Shown here piece after piece: positions 1-12,800 of a stretch of 64,000 bases of DNA. The position numbers and the translations under genes were made by a program. Under the pieces are notes generated by a model. The model did no database searches. It was not told the DNA's origin and worked only from the letters and a program-made list of their open reading frames with translations. Position 1 is the first letter of the stretch. Every line of letters begins with the position of its first letter. This DNA comes from Heliocidaris tuberculata (taxonomy: Eukaryota > Echinodermata > Echinoidea > Camarodonta > Echinometridae): positions 3,208,541-3,272,540 of the forward strand of contig CM046845.1 of NCBI GenBank assembly GCA_025618425.1, in the 5' to 3' direction.

Positions 1-798
1 TTGCTGCAGAAATACAGAAACAAGCAAAATACATGAATATGTATGAAATGATGCTCTAAGTGTGACGACACCCATTTTCTCTCGTATTTTTATGCTGCTC
101 AGCTCGTGAAAAGAGGAAAGTTACAATGGTGTTGTACTTGTTGTAGACCCCTCCTCTCTCTGGCACTGCACTGACTGTTTAATTTGACAAATACAAAATA
201 CAAAGTAAAAGACGGTCACCGTCTCGATTCATGGCACGAATCAATCAAGGACCCGAATGAACTCAAGCTGCAGTTGACGAGATGTAAATATTTTTGATAA
301 ATCTTCCAAGTAAAACGTTAGCCTGTCTAAATAGCAGTATTTAGGATAGAAAAGTTTCATCTGTTCATCTCAGGCAGCAGAACAAGGAAAACGAAATACG
401 GAAATGCCAGGTCTACCGCTACGACTACTACTACTGTACTGTGTTGAAAACAAAACGCAGGTTGTTTCGTCATGTCACATGATATCGGATAACTCCGATA
501 ACTCCATTATGCAATTTGATCAGGTGACCTGCAGGAGCTGTCGTAGTTGTGTTTTATACATACCTTCTCTTTTATTGAATCAATTTATTATTTTCTCATT
601 CTTATTTGTATAAAAGGTTATTTTAAAAGCATAAGATATTTTTATTTTGCTATTTAGTATTATTATTATGTTATATTAGTTATATTTTTTAAATTTATAC
701 AATGATTAAGAGTATATAAATTATTCGTTGATAGCTGAAAAAGGCTATCCCGCGCGTAATTTCATAAGCTTTGCACACGTGCATTCGATCCACTGCCT
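1..798. other. Upstream flank of DHODH, no gene recognised
   Basis: AT-rich DNA before the candidate first DHODH exon. Short open frames here (for example 404-613) have no recognisable domain and are not supported. It may hold the DHODH promoter and 5' UTR, but I see no TATA box or CpG-rich core that would fix the start. Confidence 0.4.
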
Positions 799-834
799 AT
801 GGGTATTCGTCCAAGAGGAATCATGTCACTGAAG
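799..834 (+). CDS. dhodh: DHODH candidate exon 1 (N-terminal targeting segment)
   Basis: Exon 2 starts in phase 0 with no start codon at the expected place, so a short first exon ending on a codon boundary is needed. ATG at 799 is the first ATG after an in-frame TAA (757-759). It opens 12 codons ([12 protein letters not shown]) that end as AAG before GT at 835. Joined to exon 2 this gives a basic N-terminus followed by a hydrophobic helix, as in known DHODH, and makes the total frame exact. The donor (GTCTAT) is weak and an exon upstream of the window is possible. Confidence 0.4.
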
Positions 835-3800
835 GTCTATAATTTTGCATTTTTGATATATGTAGGAATATTGTGTTAAAATGTGTATTATTTTTGGTAT
901 ACTGATAATTTTGGCCATCTCGTGAAATAAGCCACCGGTCATCGAGTGTGTACACACACACTGCCGTGTAAAGTCAATGGAGGATGTGAACCCTCATAAC
1001 TAAGTTAGAGTCTAACTTTTAGTTTTAGAGTTAGACATTTACACGCAATAAACTGCATGTACAAAGTGAATGCGGGGTGGCTTATTTCACGAGAATGCCA
1101 TAATTTTTAGACCCCTTTTTGTCCAAAACCTGAACTTGCTTGAAGTTCAATCACTTCACTCTCATGAGTCATGTTGTAACAGAACATTCAACTTGAATTT
1201 GAAAGTTTTGATGAAGATGTCTGATGATTGATGATGATGTTGTTATGGTGATGATGATCATGACATGATGGTGGTGGTGATGGTGATGATGTATTGTTGA
1301 TTATGATGGTGGGGGGGGGGGGGGGGGAGGGGGATTGAAGCAGACGGCTGATGGTGATGTGATGATGATAATGGTTTTAGTGATATTATTGATGATAATT
1401 AATGATGGTGATAGTGGTCTGGTACACTTATAGGCCCTTGCCTAAGTGGGACTGTGTCCAACATTCACTGTTGCAGCAGTCATACAAAATTGCTCTAAGG
1501 AAGATTTAATTTTCTTAAATTTGCTAGATTACCTGATTCAGGGACTCTTCATCTCTTACTGTGCCACAAATTTGGGGATTCAGAATTGAAAATGAAATTT
1601 TAAATAATTATTTTCCTCTCATGTATGAATTGTCTAGACTGGAAAAAGGCCTGCTGATACACACAAAAGCTATTGAAGCCTATTCACCCATAAAAGCTAG
1701 TCTGGAGTACAAGGTTATCCTCAGATAAGCTTGTACATGTAAAAGTGGGTCTGGTATAGTTGTACGAACTCTGTGGCTTATCAATCTGGTACTGGCCACA
1801 GAGTTGTACAGCCCATGCCATTCATGCTAATGGAGGTGAGGGTAAACACAGAAATACTATGCCTCAATTGCATAATCACCCATTCCCATGCATGGTGAAC
1901 CTTGCAGACCACCCTCGGTGTTTGATAAAGGGGTTACCTTCCAGGACGAACTAAGATTGTAAAAATTGAATGAATAAAAAAAAAAAAAAAAAAATCAGCA
2001 GGTGTGATCAGGTTTTTTTTACCTTTCATGTGTAACTTGTATATATGGGACTACACAAATCTTACCTTGCATGTATAGTCCCATATATACAAGGTAAATA
2101 AAACCTGATCACACCTTCCGGTTTTTGTGTTTATTTTCTTTTTTATTCATTCAATTTTTACAATCTTAGTTGATCTGGAAGGTAACCTCTTTAGCAAACT
2201 CCGAGGGTGGTTTGCATGGCTCACAGTATGTGGGAAATGGTGATATTTAGATCTAGATTTTTTGGTTGATATCCCCCTCCACACACAGCATAGGCATGGA
2301 GTGTATAGCTCTGTGGCCAGTACCAGATTGATAAGCCACAGAGCTCGTACAGCTAGGTCTGGTACTGGTGGTGATAGGCCTAGTGGTAATTAAAGGTGGA
2401 TGTAGACAAAAAAAAATCAGTCTATTTCGTTCGAGGATATGCTCCGCTGAGACTATGTCCGGCTTCAATGAATCTCTCTCCTACTGTCTTGGAGGAGAAC
2501 CTCAAAAGTAAAAAAATGTTATAAAACTCCTCCAAACAGACATATTTTTCTGTTTATACTAGCTGCATGAGCTCCGTGGCTTATCAATCTGGTACTGGTA
2601 CTGGCACACAGAGCTGCAGATGGGATGCATATTGTGGAGGGGGATATCAACAAAAAATCTAGATCCAAATATTACCATTTCCCACATACTGTGAGCCATG
2701 CAAACCACTCTCGGAGTTTGTTAAAGGGGTTACCTTCGAGGCTGAACTAAAATTGTAAAAATCAAATGAATAAAGGGGGAAAAAACATAAAAATCGGCAG
2801 GTGTGATCAGATTTTTTCTTAAAAATCTTACCTTGCATGTGTAGTCCCATATATACAAGTTACACTTAATGTTGATCATGTGCACAAATAAATCTTGATT
2901 ACCTTTCATCTTTTTTTCAATTGTTGATTTCAGAAAAAGGTTCAAGGTGCTGCTATCATCCTTGGAGGGGGTACTGTGATGTTTTGTGGCATCTCAATCG
3001 CTAATGGCAATGAGAAGTTCTACCATGACTTTGTGATGCCAGCATTCCGTTGGATTGACCCTGAGAGGGCGCATGTCTTAGCTGTGAAAGCTGCAGCCTG
3101 GGGACTGGTACCAAGAAGCAAATACAAAGATCCTCCATTACTGGTAATCATTGATCACTGTGACCTTGTACAGCTACCTGCTTTATTAATAACCACCTTT
3201 ATAGAGGGTCTTCTTGCATATAAATAAAATCCACAAAAATTGAGACTCAATTTTATTCATTATCATTCCTGTGCTTGTAAATTTCCTTTTTTTTGTCCTG
3301 TGTCCAGTGACACTCACACTTATGCGAGGTTATTGGAGATAACCTCGCACTCTGTACCTTCAATACGTGAGCAATTGCCTCCCATCGGCAAGTGTGTGAT
3401 ATCTTGCTCATATGTGTGCGGGAGAGGAGCAAGATCACCGACCAAAAACAGCCTGAAAATTTCACTTGATCAAGATGATAAAGATCCTATTGAAGGATCT
3501 GACATGAAATTAGATATTCTATCATTCTAAAATGTAGAAGGAAGTATTTTCTCAAAATTTTGCTGATTATATTGGTGCTTTTACCTCTTCAACTTAGAGG
3601 TAGTGACAGGCCAAAATCGACACAGCCCCATATAGTGATGGTCCCTTGAGTCCAGTGAGCACCTTTTCAAGGAAGATACATAGTTTTGTATGAAGTGGAG
3701 ATCTAGCCTCATTCTTTTGTTTGCTGAAATTTGTTTTCATTAGTTTATTAATTAAAATATATAAATAATGGTATTCTACAAGTACATTTGACAACCACAA

Positions 3801-6800
3801 ACACCTCATAATGAACAAGTTATTTTCATTTGTCATCCACAGCACTAACTTTCTTTGGAAAGCATTAATACTCATTTGCCACTCTCAACCCTAGTGAAGT
3901 AAGTGGTTGCCTGGTAAGGAAAAATTCCTTGATTGCTTTAGTGCATTAACATACTGTAAAATTAGAAATTTTTCGCGTGCATAAAACTTTCGCGAATTTC
4001 GCAAGTGGTCAAAAATTCGCCAAAGTTTCTTGTTGCAATATTGGCTGTCATTAACAAGTCGCGAAAGTTTCTGATTTTACAGTAGAAGCTTGTCTGAAGG
4101 AGAGGTGATAATAGTATTCAGTGCATTGTATCCTCTGAAAAAAAAAAGTTTACAAATCTATCTGTTAGTAACAGAATTACACATGTATTTCTGTGCACTC
4201 CTTGTAAGCTGTTTTGCTTTTCCTTCCGTACCAGAACTGCAAAGCCATGGGTCTAGAGTTCACCAACCCTCTTGGAATGGCAGCAGGTTTTGACAAGCAT
4301 GCAGAGGCCATGAATGGTCTACTCAAGACTGGTTTTGGTTTCGTAGAGATTGGCAGTGTCACCCCTGAACCCCAGGAGGGAAACCCCAAACCCAGAGTGT
4401 TCAGACTGACAGAAGACAAGGCCATCATCAATAGGTATTTTAGGAATCATATTCGAATATTTTGATTGAAGAGAAATTATATTGATTGAAAATCAAACTC
4501 AATATTTGAGTGTTTTGCACTGCAATTTTCAAAGTCTTTCTAAGAATTATGAAAATGTTGATATTCTTTTATCTTCATTGCAATTTAACTGCTCAGTTAT
4601 TGGTATATCTGATACTTGGCTAAATTCAAATTCACCACCTCTTTTTGCATTTGATAGTTACAAAGAAGTTCCCAAAGACCAGTCAAATGGCAGGGGTGGT
4701 GGAGTAATGTTGTATATATTGGATTTATCATTTCATTCATTTAAACCTAGGGATGACCTCTCATTCCTGAGAGGTACTGCTGAATGTTTATCTGTTGAGG
4801 TTGATCTTCCTGAGGGTAAGAACTTTGTAGTTTGTCTTGTATATAGACCCCTAGCAGATGTGGCTAATTTTCTTGATGATCTGGAAAATTTTATGTTAAC
4901 CGCCAATTCCTATGGTAAATCTGTCTGCGTGATGGGTGATTTTAATATTGATCTGCTAAACAAAAGTCCTCACTCTCTTCGTTTCCAAAATATTTTAGAT
5001 TGAAATGCATTCAGTATTAAGATTGATAAGCCAACCAGGATTAGTGATCACTCGTCTTCATTGCTAGATAACATTTTTATAAAGACATCTCAAGGCTGTT
5101 TCCAGTCTGGCTTATTTTATTCTGAAATATCTGACCATCTTCCTGTGTTTTGCATATTTCATGGTTTTCCTAAAGCCCCTTTCACAATTGGTCTGCGACC
5201 AGTTTGCGACCGCCTGCAACAGATTTTTCGGGATGTTGCACGACCGATCGCTTGGTGTCTTGCGACCACTCGCAGTCGTTGCAGGCGGTCGCACGAACCT
5301 GAGGTGGTCGTGACTGGTCGCATCTGAACTTTGAACATGCTCAAAATCCAGACACGACCAGATGCGATCGATTCACTCGCATTAGGTCGTACGACCAGTC
5401 GTGCGATTCTCGTATGAGTGTTGCACAACGTTGCACGATTAGATGCGAGAGTTCGCACGACTCAATAGTCGCAGTGGGTGGGTTGGAGGTCGTGCAACAC
5501 TCGCACGTGCGCTAGCGACCTATAGCGACCAGTCTTGCGAATGGGTGCGATTGTGCTAAGACCATGAGACTGTTGCACGACCGATCGCAGCACATCTTAC
5601 AACGTTGTACTACCGTTGCACGACTGTATGAGACTGTATGCGACTATTCCTCGGGGGTATATATAGGGGGACTATGGAGATGATCCTCTGCAACAGGGCC
5701 CTCCTCTAACAACTTTCTCTTCTTTGTAACTTTCTTCTTTGGCATCTTGACTATTAAGAAGGCCAACTTGAAACTGACTACCGGTCAATTGTCGAGGGGG
5801 TTTTTATACCCCACGCCACTCGCACGAATACTCTCACGACCACTTGCACCGGTCTCATTCAATCGCACTAGCGATCGCATGGTCTCACATCCACTCGCAC
5901 GACCATGCAATCGATCGTGCGACTATTGTGATTGGCGTCAAGCCACTCGCAATCACTTGTGCAACACTCGCATGTGAACGCAAGACCACTCGCACGAGCA
6001 TATGCGAGCAAATGCGACTTACTCGTGTAACGGTCTCTTCTAGTCGCTTTTGTTTTACGACCGCTGTTGCATTTGTGAATGCCTTTCTGCGACCTGATGA
6101 GATCGATGGCGATTGAAGCCTGTTGCAGCCTGTCGTGCGACCAAATGGTCGCAAACGGTCGCAGACCAATTGTGAAAGGGGCTTAAGAAAAGAGATGTAA
6201 GGAAAGCGAAGAATTACTGATGATGGGGTCTTTCATCTGGACACAGATTTACTTTCAGAAGATTGGGATGATGTTCTTGCCAGTGATAATGTTAATAGAG
6301 CTTATGACATATTTTGGACCAGATTTCAATACTTTTTCAATAAACATTTTCCATATGAGAAATCTAAAAACAAGAAAAGAGGATTACATCCATGGATAAC
6401 CAAGGGTATTCTCCAATCAGTAAAAATGAGAAATATTCTTTATAAATGTAGTATTAAGAATTCAATGCCTGAAAATATTGACAAATACAAGAAATATCGG
6501 AACAGACTGATGTCAATTATACGTTACTCCTGTAAGTCATATTACTGCACACAATTTGAACATGCAAGGGGCAATATGTCCTCTACTTGGAAAACTGTCA
6601 AAGATATATTATGTAGGTAAGCATGGCAATACTACCACAGAAAATTTCACTCATGATGAAAAAGAGTTTACTTCGGTAGGAGATATTGCAAATGCATTTA
6701 ACAACTATTATTACTAATGTTGGTCCAAATTAAGCAAAGTTGATAAGGACAGTACAATTTTAGGAATTATCTACACAATTCATCCCAATTTTCTATCTTC

Positions 6801-9800
6801 TTCATGCCAAACAACTAGAAATCTTCGATATATAGTAAGTTTGCTTAAGAATAGTTACTCCTGTGGTCATGATGAATTAAGCACATCCCTGTTAAAGCAG
6901 ATTATTGGCTTAATTATAACCCCAATGGTACACATCTGTAATCTCTCATTGTTTCCTTCTAATAGGCTCTATGAATTTTTGGATAATCACAAGTACCTAA
7001 ATTTTGAACAATATTGATTTAGGCGATGCCATTCTACCGACCTTGCACTGTTGAAATTTTACGACCCTGTGTGTCAACTGCCCTAGCAGCTCGTGAGCAT
7101 TTTGTTGGCGTATTTATGGATCTCGGTAAAGCCATTGATACACTTGGTCACTCAGTTCTTCTTTCTAAATTGGAGCACCATGGAATAAAGGGTGTTATGC
7201 TACAATGGTTTTTAAGTTATTTATCTATGAGAAGGCAATATACCCATTGCAATTGTACAAATTCAGATGTTTCTGTTTTTAAATGTGGTGTCCCACAAGG
7301 ATCTGTTCCAGCCCTGCTATTGCTTTCTCATTTACATTAATGATATTTGTGATGTTTCAGCAGATTTGCATTATACCTTATTTGCGGATGATACGAGTGT
7401 CTTTTTGTCACATTATGATATCCCAACTCTTAAACACAAACTGAACTCAGAACTTCCAAAGTTGACATTATGGTTAAGGAGTAACCTGCTCTCTCTATAG
7501 GGAAAAGCAATTTTATTCATTTTCAGGGGAAGAAATCTACTAGCAACAAACAAACAAATATTAAGGTGGATGCCAGATGGTATAGAGATAGAGAGAAAGA
7601 CACGTACAAAGTTCCTTGGTGTGTATTAAGGCTGAGTCATATCGGTTTGTAAACTGGTCCTTGATCGAGGCTATCGATCCCCGGTGCTGTTTTGGTGAAA
7701 CCGGTGCATCAATGACATTTATGTAAATGATGAAAGAGTAGAAGTAGCGAAGGATTGAAGTATTGAAGTATTGAATTTTGCGAGTTGATGTTGGGATGCA
7801 AATTTAATATGTACATAAATTCTACTACGTAAAAGTTGGTTAGACATTTAAAAACTTGGCTTGAATTTCACTTTTATTCTAACTCAAAGCTGAAATCTCA
7901 TGCCTCAATTCATTCTCCAGTAAAAGATATTTATATTCTTTCATTTAATATGAATTTTTATTGGATTCCTGTTGCAATAATTCAGTTTTGGTGTCAGATT
8001 ATTGAATTTCTCTGATTATTCTTCCTTCTTAAACATGTATAGTCACATGACTCATAGATCACGAATCACGTGAGTGAGTCATGTGACAATACGTGTTTGA
8101 GAAGGAAGGATATTCAAAGATATTCAATATTTTTACACCAAAACCAACTTCTTTAAACAGGAATCCAACAGAAAATTAAATGAAATAAAAGAATACAAAT
8201 GTCTTTTACTGGAGATTGAATTGTGGCATGAGTTTTCAGCTTTGAGCTACAATTAAAGTGAAATTTAAGCCAATTTTTTTGAAGTGTCTAACTAACTTTT
8301 ACATGGCCAAGTTTATGTTAAAACTAAATGCAAGACTTGGGTTCCCTCCCATTTTGATATTAGGAGAAATGAATATGCAGACTTTTTTGCTAAGGCAGCT
8401 CTCGGTAAACATATTGAAATAACAAATTTCCTCACACTTTCAGAAGTAAACAGAATTTTAGTGACAATGTTTATAGAACAATGGCAAGCAAGATGGCAAA
8501 ACTCTCCAGTTACGCACTACAAAACAATTCAAAGCTCGGTTTCACCGACCTATATTTGTAAATTAGAGAGGACAAAAGAAAAGATTATTCGTCGATTACG
8601 ACTAGGATGTATAGGACTTAATGTAGATCTAGGTAGAATGAAAATTCACCCAACGGGACATTGTAATTCATGCCCTGAGATAGAAACTGTTGAACATTAT
8701 ATAGCGAAATGCCCAAGATATATCATAGAAAGAGCTATGCTCCTCTCTGAAACAAATTGTCAGAATCCTGAAGAAATTCTAAGACTTTTAAATTATCAGA
8801 TTCTAAAACACAAAATGCTACTGTTTGTTTCGTTCTTGAAACGAAACGTTTTGACCCAAAATGATGGGTAAAGCAGAATACAACTGCAAGTATTTTGTTT
8901 GTTTGTTTGGTTTCACCTTAAAATTACCAGAAAAGTTAGATATTATTGTATTATTATTCTCTCCCACATCAGGCTATACTGGAGATGCAAAACGCATCTG
9001 CAAATACTATTTTAGTTGTGCTGTTTTTGTTTGTTTTTTAAACATAAAATACATCTAGTATTTTTATGTATGGCCTATTAATAGGGACATCACTGTTTTG
9101 AAAGAAAAGGAAAGAGAGTATACATTATTGCATATGGATTTGATGTATATACATGTACCCGATTATGAATAATCTACAATAGGCATATATCACATGCCTA
9201 TAATTCTTATTTTGTATGAATTTTATTTGTTTGTTTCTTTTGTTTTGTTTTTGTTATCACTAACTGCACATCATGATGAAAAGCCCATATTTTGTTTGCT
9301 CCTTTTTGTCGGTTGATGCATTTGAAAAATAACAAGAAGGGAGATAAATAAAGTATATGCAACTGTTGTTATTTATTATACTGTTTTGATATTAGCAAAG
9401 TCACGCGAAACCAATTTCCTGGGGAAAGATATTTTTCTTTGATTTCAAACCAAGACTGGTTTTTATCTTTCTTTCGAATTTCAAGATATTGAGGTATCCC
9501 AAAGGGAGCCCCCTGTCTGCACCCGAGAGACATAGGAAACTTGTTTCCGAGAAACCATTGCAGGTTTGTCAGGACGGTGCCAAGTTAGAACGGGCAGGAT
9601 TTGGTAACCTGTCATGATACTGTATATCTTTTTAAATATAATAATAATAATTACCAAAAAAAATAATGGAAAAAATTAAGAGAGAAGTCAAACAAAACTC
9701 CTAATATAATGAAAGTTTGTTAGTGATTATAGTCAAATTTGACTGATTGCCATTATAACATGTACCAATGACAACATTACCAACGTACCGCACTTAAATA

Positions 9801-12800
9801 TAGCTAGTCAAATGGACATGTATGCTAAACATGCTAAACCTTACTTAAAATATTCTTGGTCCATCAATTTAACGGTGCACCGGTGCACAAAGCCGTCGAT
9901 CCCCGATTTACAAAATAACCGATATGACTCCGGCCTATTGTGTCTATCAATCAGAAGCTTGACTGAAGTGACCATGTGGCTCACATTATTACCCCAATTT
10001 CTCGAGATAGAATTTTAATGATTTTATACAATACTCTTAGACTGTCATACATTTCATATTGCAATGTACTTTGGGCTACATCCAAGGTATCAACTAACAA
10101 TATCCTTCTCCTGCAAAAGAAAGCCGTTCGCATATGTACTGGGTCTGGTCCTCGTGACCACACAAATCCTTTTTTTGTTAAATGGAAGTGCTTGAAGGTT
10201 GAAGATATTAAATTACCTGCAAACCGCCTTATTCATGTATTGTTTTAATGCCAAACTTTTGCCGGACGCATTTTCTTCTATGTTTCAGCCTAACAGCACT
10301 ATTCACTCCTATCCCACAATCCCGGCATCAAACATCATTTAGTCAATCCCCGCACATAAATCATTCAGACATAGCTGTCCAGGGGCCTGTAACATAAAGA
10401 GATACAAGATATCTTACGATCAATTGTAACTCTTCAGTGCGTGGTTTGCCATAGACTTACGATTGATATCAATCGTAAGATTGATTTATCTCTCTATGTT
10501 ATAGGCCCCAGATGTTTGGAATTCTCTTCCACAAAATAACCGTAATTTGCAAACCCCACATTTATTTAAAATGGCCGTAAAGCGACTTCTCCTTTCAAAG
10601 ATGCATGAATTCTAAGGTACATAACTCAAAGGATGCTTTTATTTGTGTTTACATTGTAATCGATATTTTATGTATTGTACTTTATTTACTATTCTTATCG
10701 AAGACTTGATATATTATTGGTCAACATAAGGGCACCCCTTCACCTTTCTGATTCCTCTTTTCTGCTTCTGCTTTCCCTTTGATAGTGTAAATAAACTTCT
10801 CTCTCTTTCTCTCTCTTTTTTTAAAACTCAAAGAACTAATCCATGAGATATGATTAATGTAGGCCTATGCCTATATAGGTGTTACAACTAATCAAGCTTT
10901 ATAAGCTTATGTTGCGCAGGCTTGCAGCACCTTCGTGTGTTCCTCATGTATGCTCTGGCTCTGTGTACTCTATTTTGTGTCTGTTGTATCTGTATTATGA
11001 CATTATGAACATGCATGAATAAATAAATAAAATAAATAAACAAAATTTACATTTTAGTATGTGAATGCCAGGAATAGGTCTGTACAGTATAAACTCTCTA
11101 TTTTACTTTTTTTTTTTATGTGCCCTCAAAATTTTTCTGGATAGATGGTAGATTTCTTGATAATATGACTGCTTATTGGTATTATTGGAATGATATAGGT
11201 CACTGTGTTTTATATTCTTAGATAAGATAAGATAAGACAGTCTGAGTGAAATGCTATACATGTACATTGTATTATGGACAATTATGAGAAATCCTATATA
11301 AATGTGATCTTTATGTGATTCCTATTTCAGAAATAATTTACTTACATAATTCATTAACCCTTTCAAGACAATTGACCACATTTTGTGGTTTGGCTTAATA
11401 ACTTTTTATTCAGAGCTCTAAAAAATATACCAGATGCATGAGGTGAAAGAGCAAAATTTTCTACACACACTATGTCCATTTTTATTGCATGACCATATTG
11501 TGTTTGATGCCAGGAATTTTAAAAAGGAGAATTAACTTTGAGATCCTTAAATTGGCAAAACACTATGAGGTTCAAAATCATTGTTTTTTTCATCAAAATT
11601 GGTAATTTTTAAAACTTTACTGCAAATTCCTAACCATGTATATTTTTTCAAAGACATTACAAGTTATTCGAACTATGTAGCACTAAAAGAAAATATTATT
11701 GTTGCCAATTTGAAGAACAAAATGTGATCAATTTAACCCTTAAATAATTCCTGTCCTGAAAGGGTTAATCTGCTTTTTATTTCATTATATATTTTGAAAA
11801 GAAATATTGCTTGTGTTTCCCCATGATAATTCAAGAGAAAGAGAAAAGAACAGAAAGAGGGAAAGGGAAAGTTGGGAAGAGCAAGAAATAGTTTCAGGAA
11901 GCTGGAATCAGTAGGAAAAGAAGGTAGAGAGATAGGATAAAAAGAATGATGAGAAGATATCAATTTGAAGAATAACTCTGAAAGGAAAGGATTGTAATTC
12001 TTCCTACTCACAGGTACGGCTTTAACAGTGTCGGACATGATGTGGTTCTTCAAAGATTGAAGGAACGACAAAAGCAAACAGCACATCTATCCCAAGGTAA
12101 TGATCAATATTTTTCTGTACTGGTCAAACTATATAAACAAAATAACTAAAGTACTTCCAACTTTTTTTTTCAAGAAAGTGAATAATATAGTATCCGTGGA
12201 GATATCGCTTGTTTATTTTGTCCCACAAAGTGGACAATGAATTCTGAATTTGAATGTGAATTTCCATCTGTAGTAATGTTCTATTCAATAGCAGGCATGT
12301 AGCACCGGTTGAATGACACATGCCCGGGTGATAATTGCTTCATGGTCAATTACCTACATTTACCAAAGTTCTAAGTTCCTCAACCTGAACCAAAGCCTAA
12401 ATACCTGACCCTAACCCTAACCCTAACCCTAACCCTAATCCTGGACCTAACCTAACCTAAAACCCAATTGCAGGCCTAACTTAACCCTATTTTATGTTTA
12501 TCAAATTAAAGCCTTGAGCAATTGTCGCCTGAGAAAATGTCGGATCACTGTACCACCATCATATCACTTTTGCACTGAATGAATCCTATGAAATAACAAT
12601 TTTTATGTGTGTTTTGTATGCTAGATCAAAAAGGAGTTATTGGTGTGAACCTTGGCAAGAACAAGACATCTCCTAGCCCGGTCCAGGACTATGTAGATGG
12701 TGTTAGGAAGTTAGGCTGTTTTGGAGACTATCTGGTCATCAACGTGTCCAGTCCAAACACACCAGGCCTTAGGGCTATGCAGGGAAGGCAACAGTTAGCA

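Larger units (their letters stand above)
7629..9936. mobile_element. 2.3 kb TIR element nested in LINE-A
   Basis: Begins AGGCTGAGTCATATCGGTTT; the complement of the right end reads AGGCCGGAGTCATATCGGTT. The inverted similarity continues through the GATCGA and ACCGGTGCA blocks for about 80 bp. LINE-A coding sequence stops at the left edge (TKFLGVY) and resumes after the right edge. It carries an internal palindrome (7822-8306) and a second LINE fragment (8323-9370). I could not define a clean target duplication, so the superfamily is open and the boundaries may be off by a few bases. Confidence 0.65.
4482..11042 (+). mobile_element. LINE-A: broken L2/CR1-like non-LTR retrotransposon, split by three insertions
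   Basis: One LINE can be followed across the region in the plus orientation: an APE-type endonuclease at 4482-5164, a linker and reverse transcriptase at 6187-7622, and the C-terminal domain at 9937-10616. A 3' UTR follows, ending in an AATAAATAAATAAA tail at about 11015-11042. Insertions at 5174-6183, 7629-9936 and 10383-10508 interrupt it. Stops and frameshifts between segments show it is dead. Domain order (endonuclease, RT, C-terminal part, A/T-rich microsatellite tail) fits the CR1/L2 group. The exact clade cannot be set without phylogeny. Confidence 0.85.

Noticed and set aside
5747..6169. Overlapping Arg/Cys-rich open frames on both strands
   Set aside because: Produced by the GCGACC/TGCGAC word repeats of the Harbinger-like element; no transposase motifs.
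12409..12438. Telomere fusion relic
   Set aside because: Only five units, and the flanks match two other repeat copies in the window, so it is part of a dispersed repeat.
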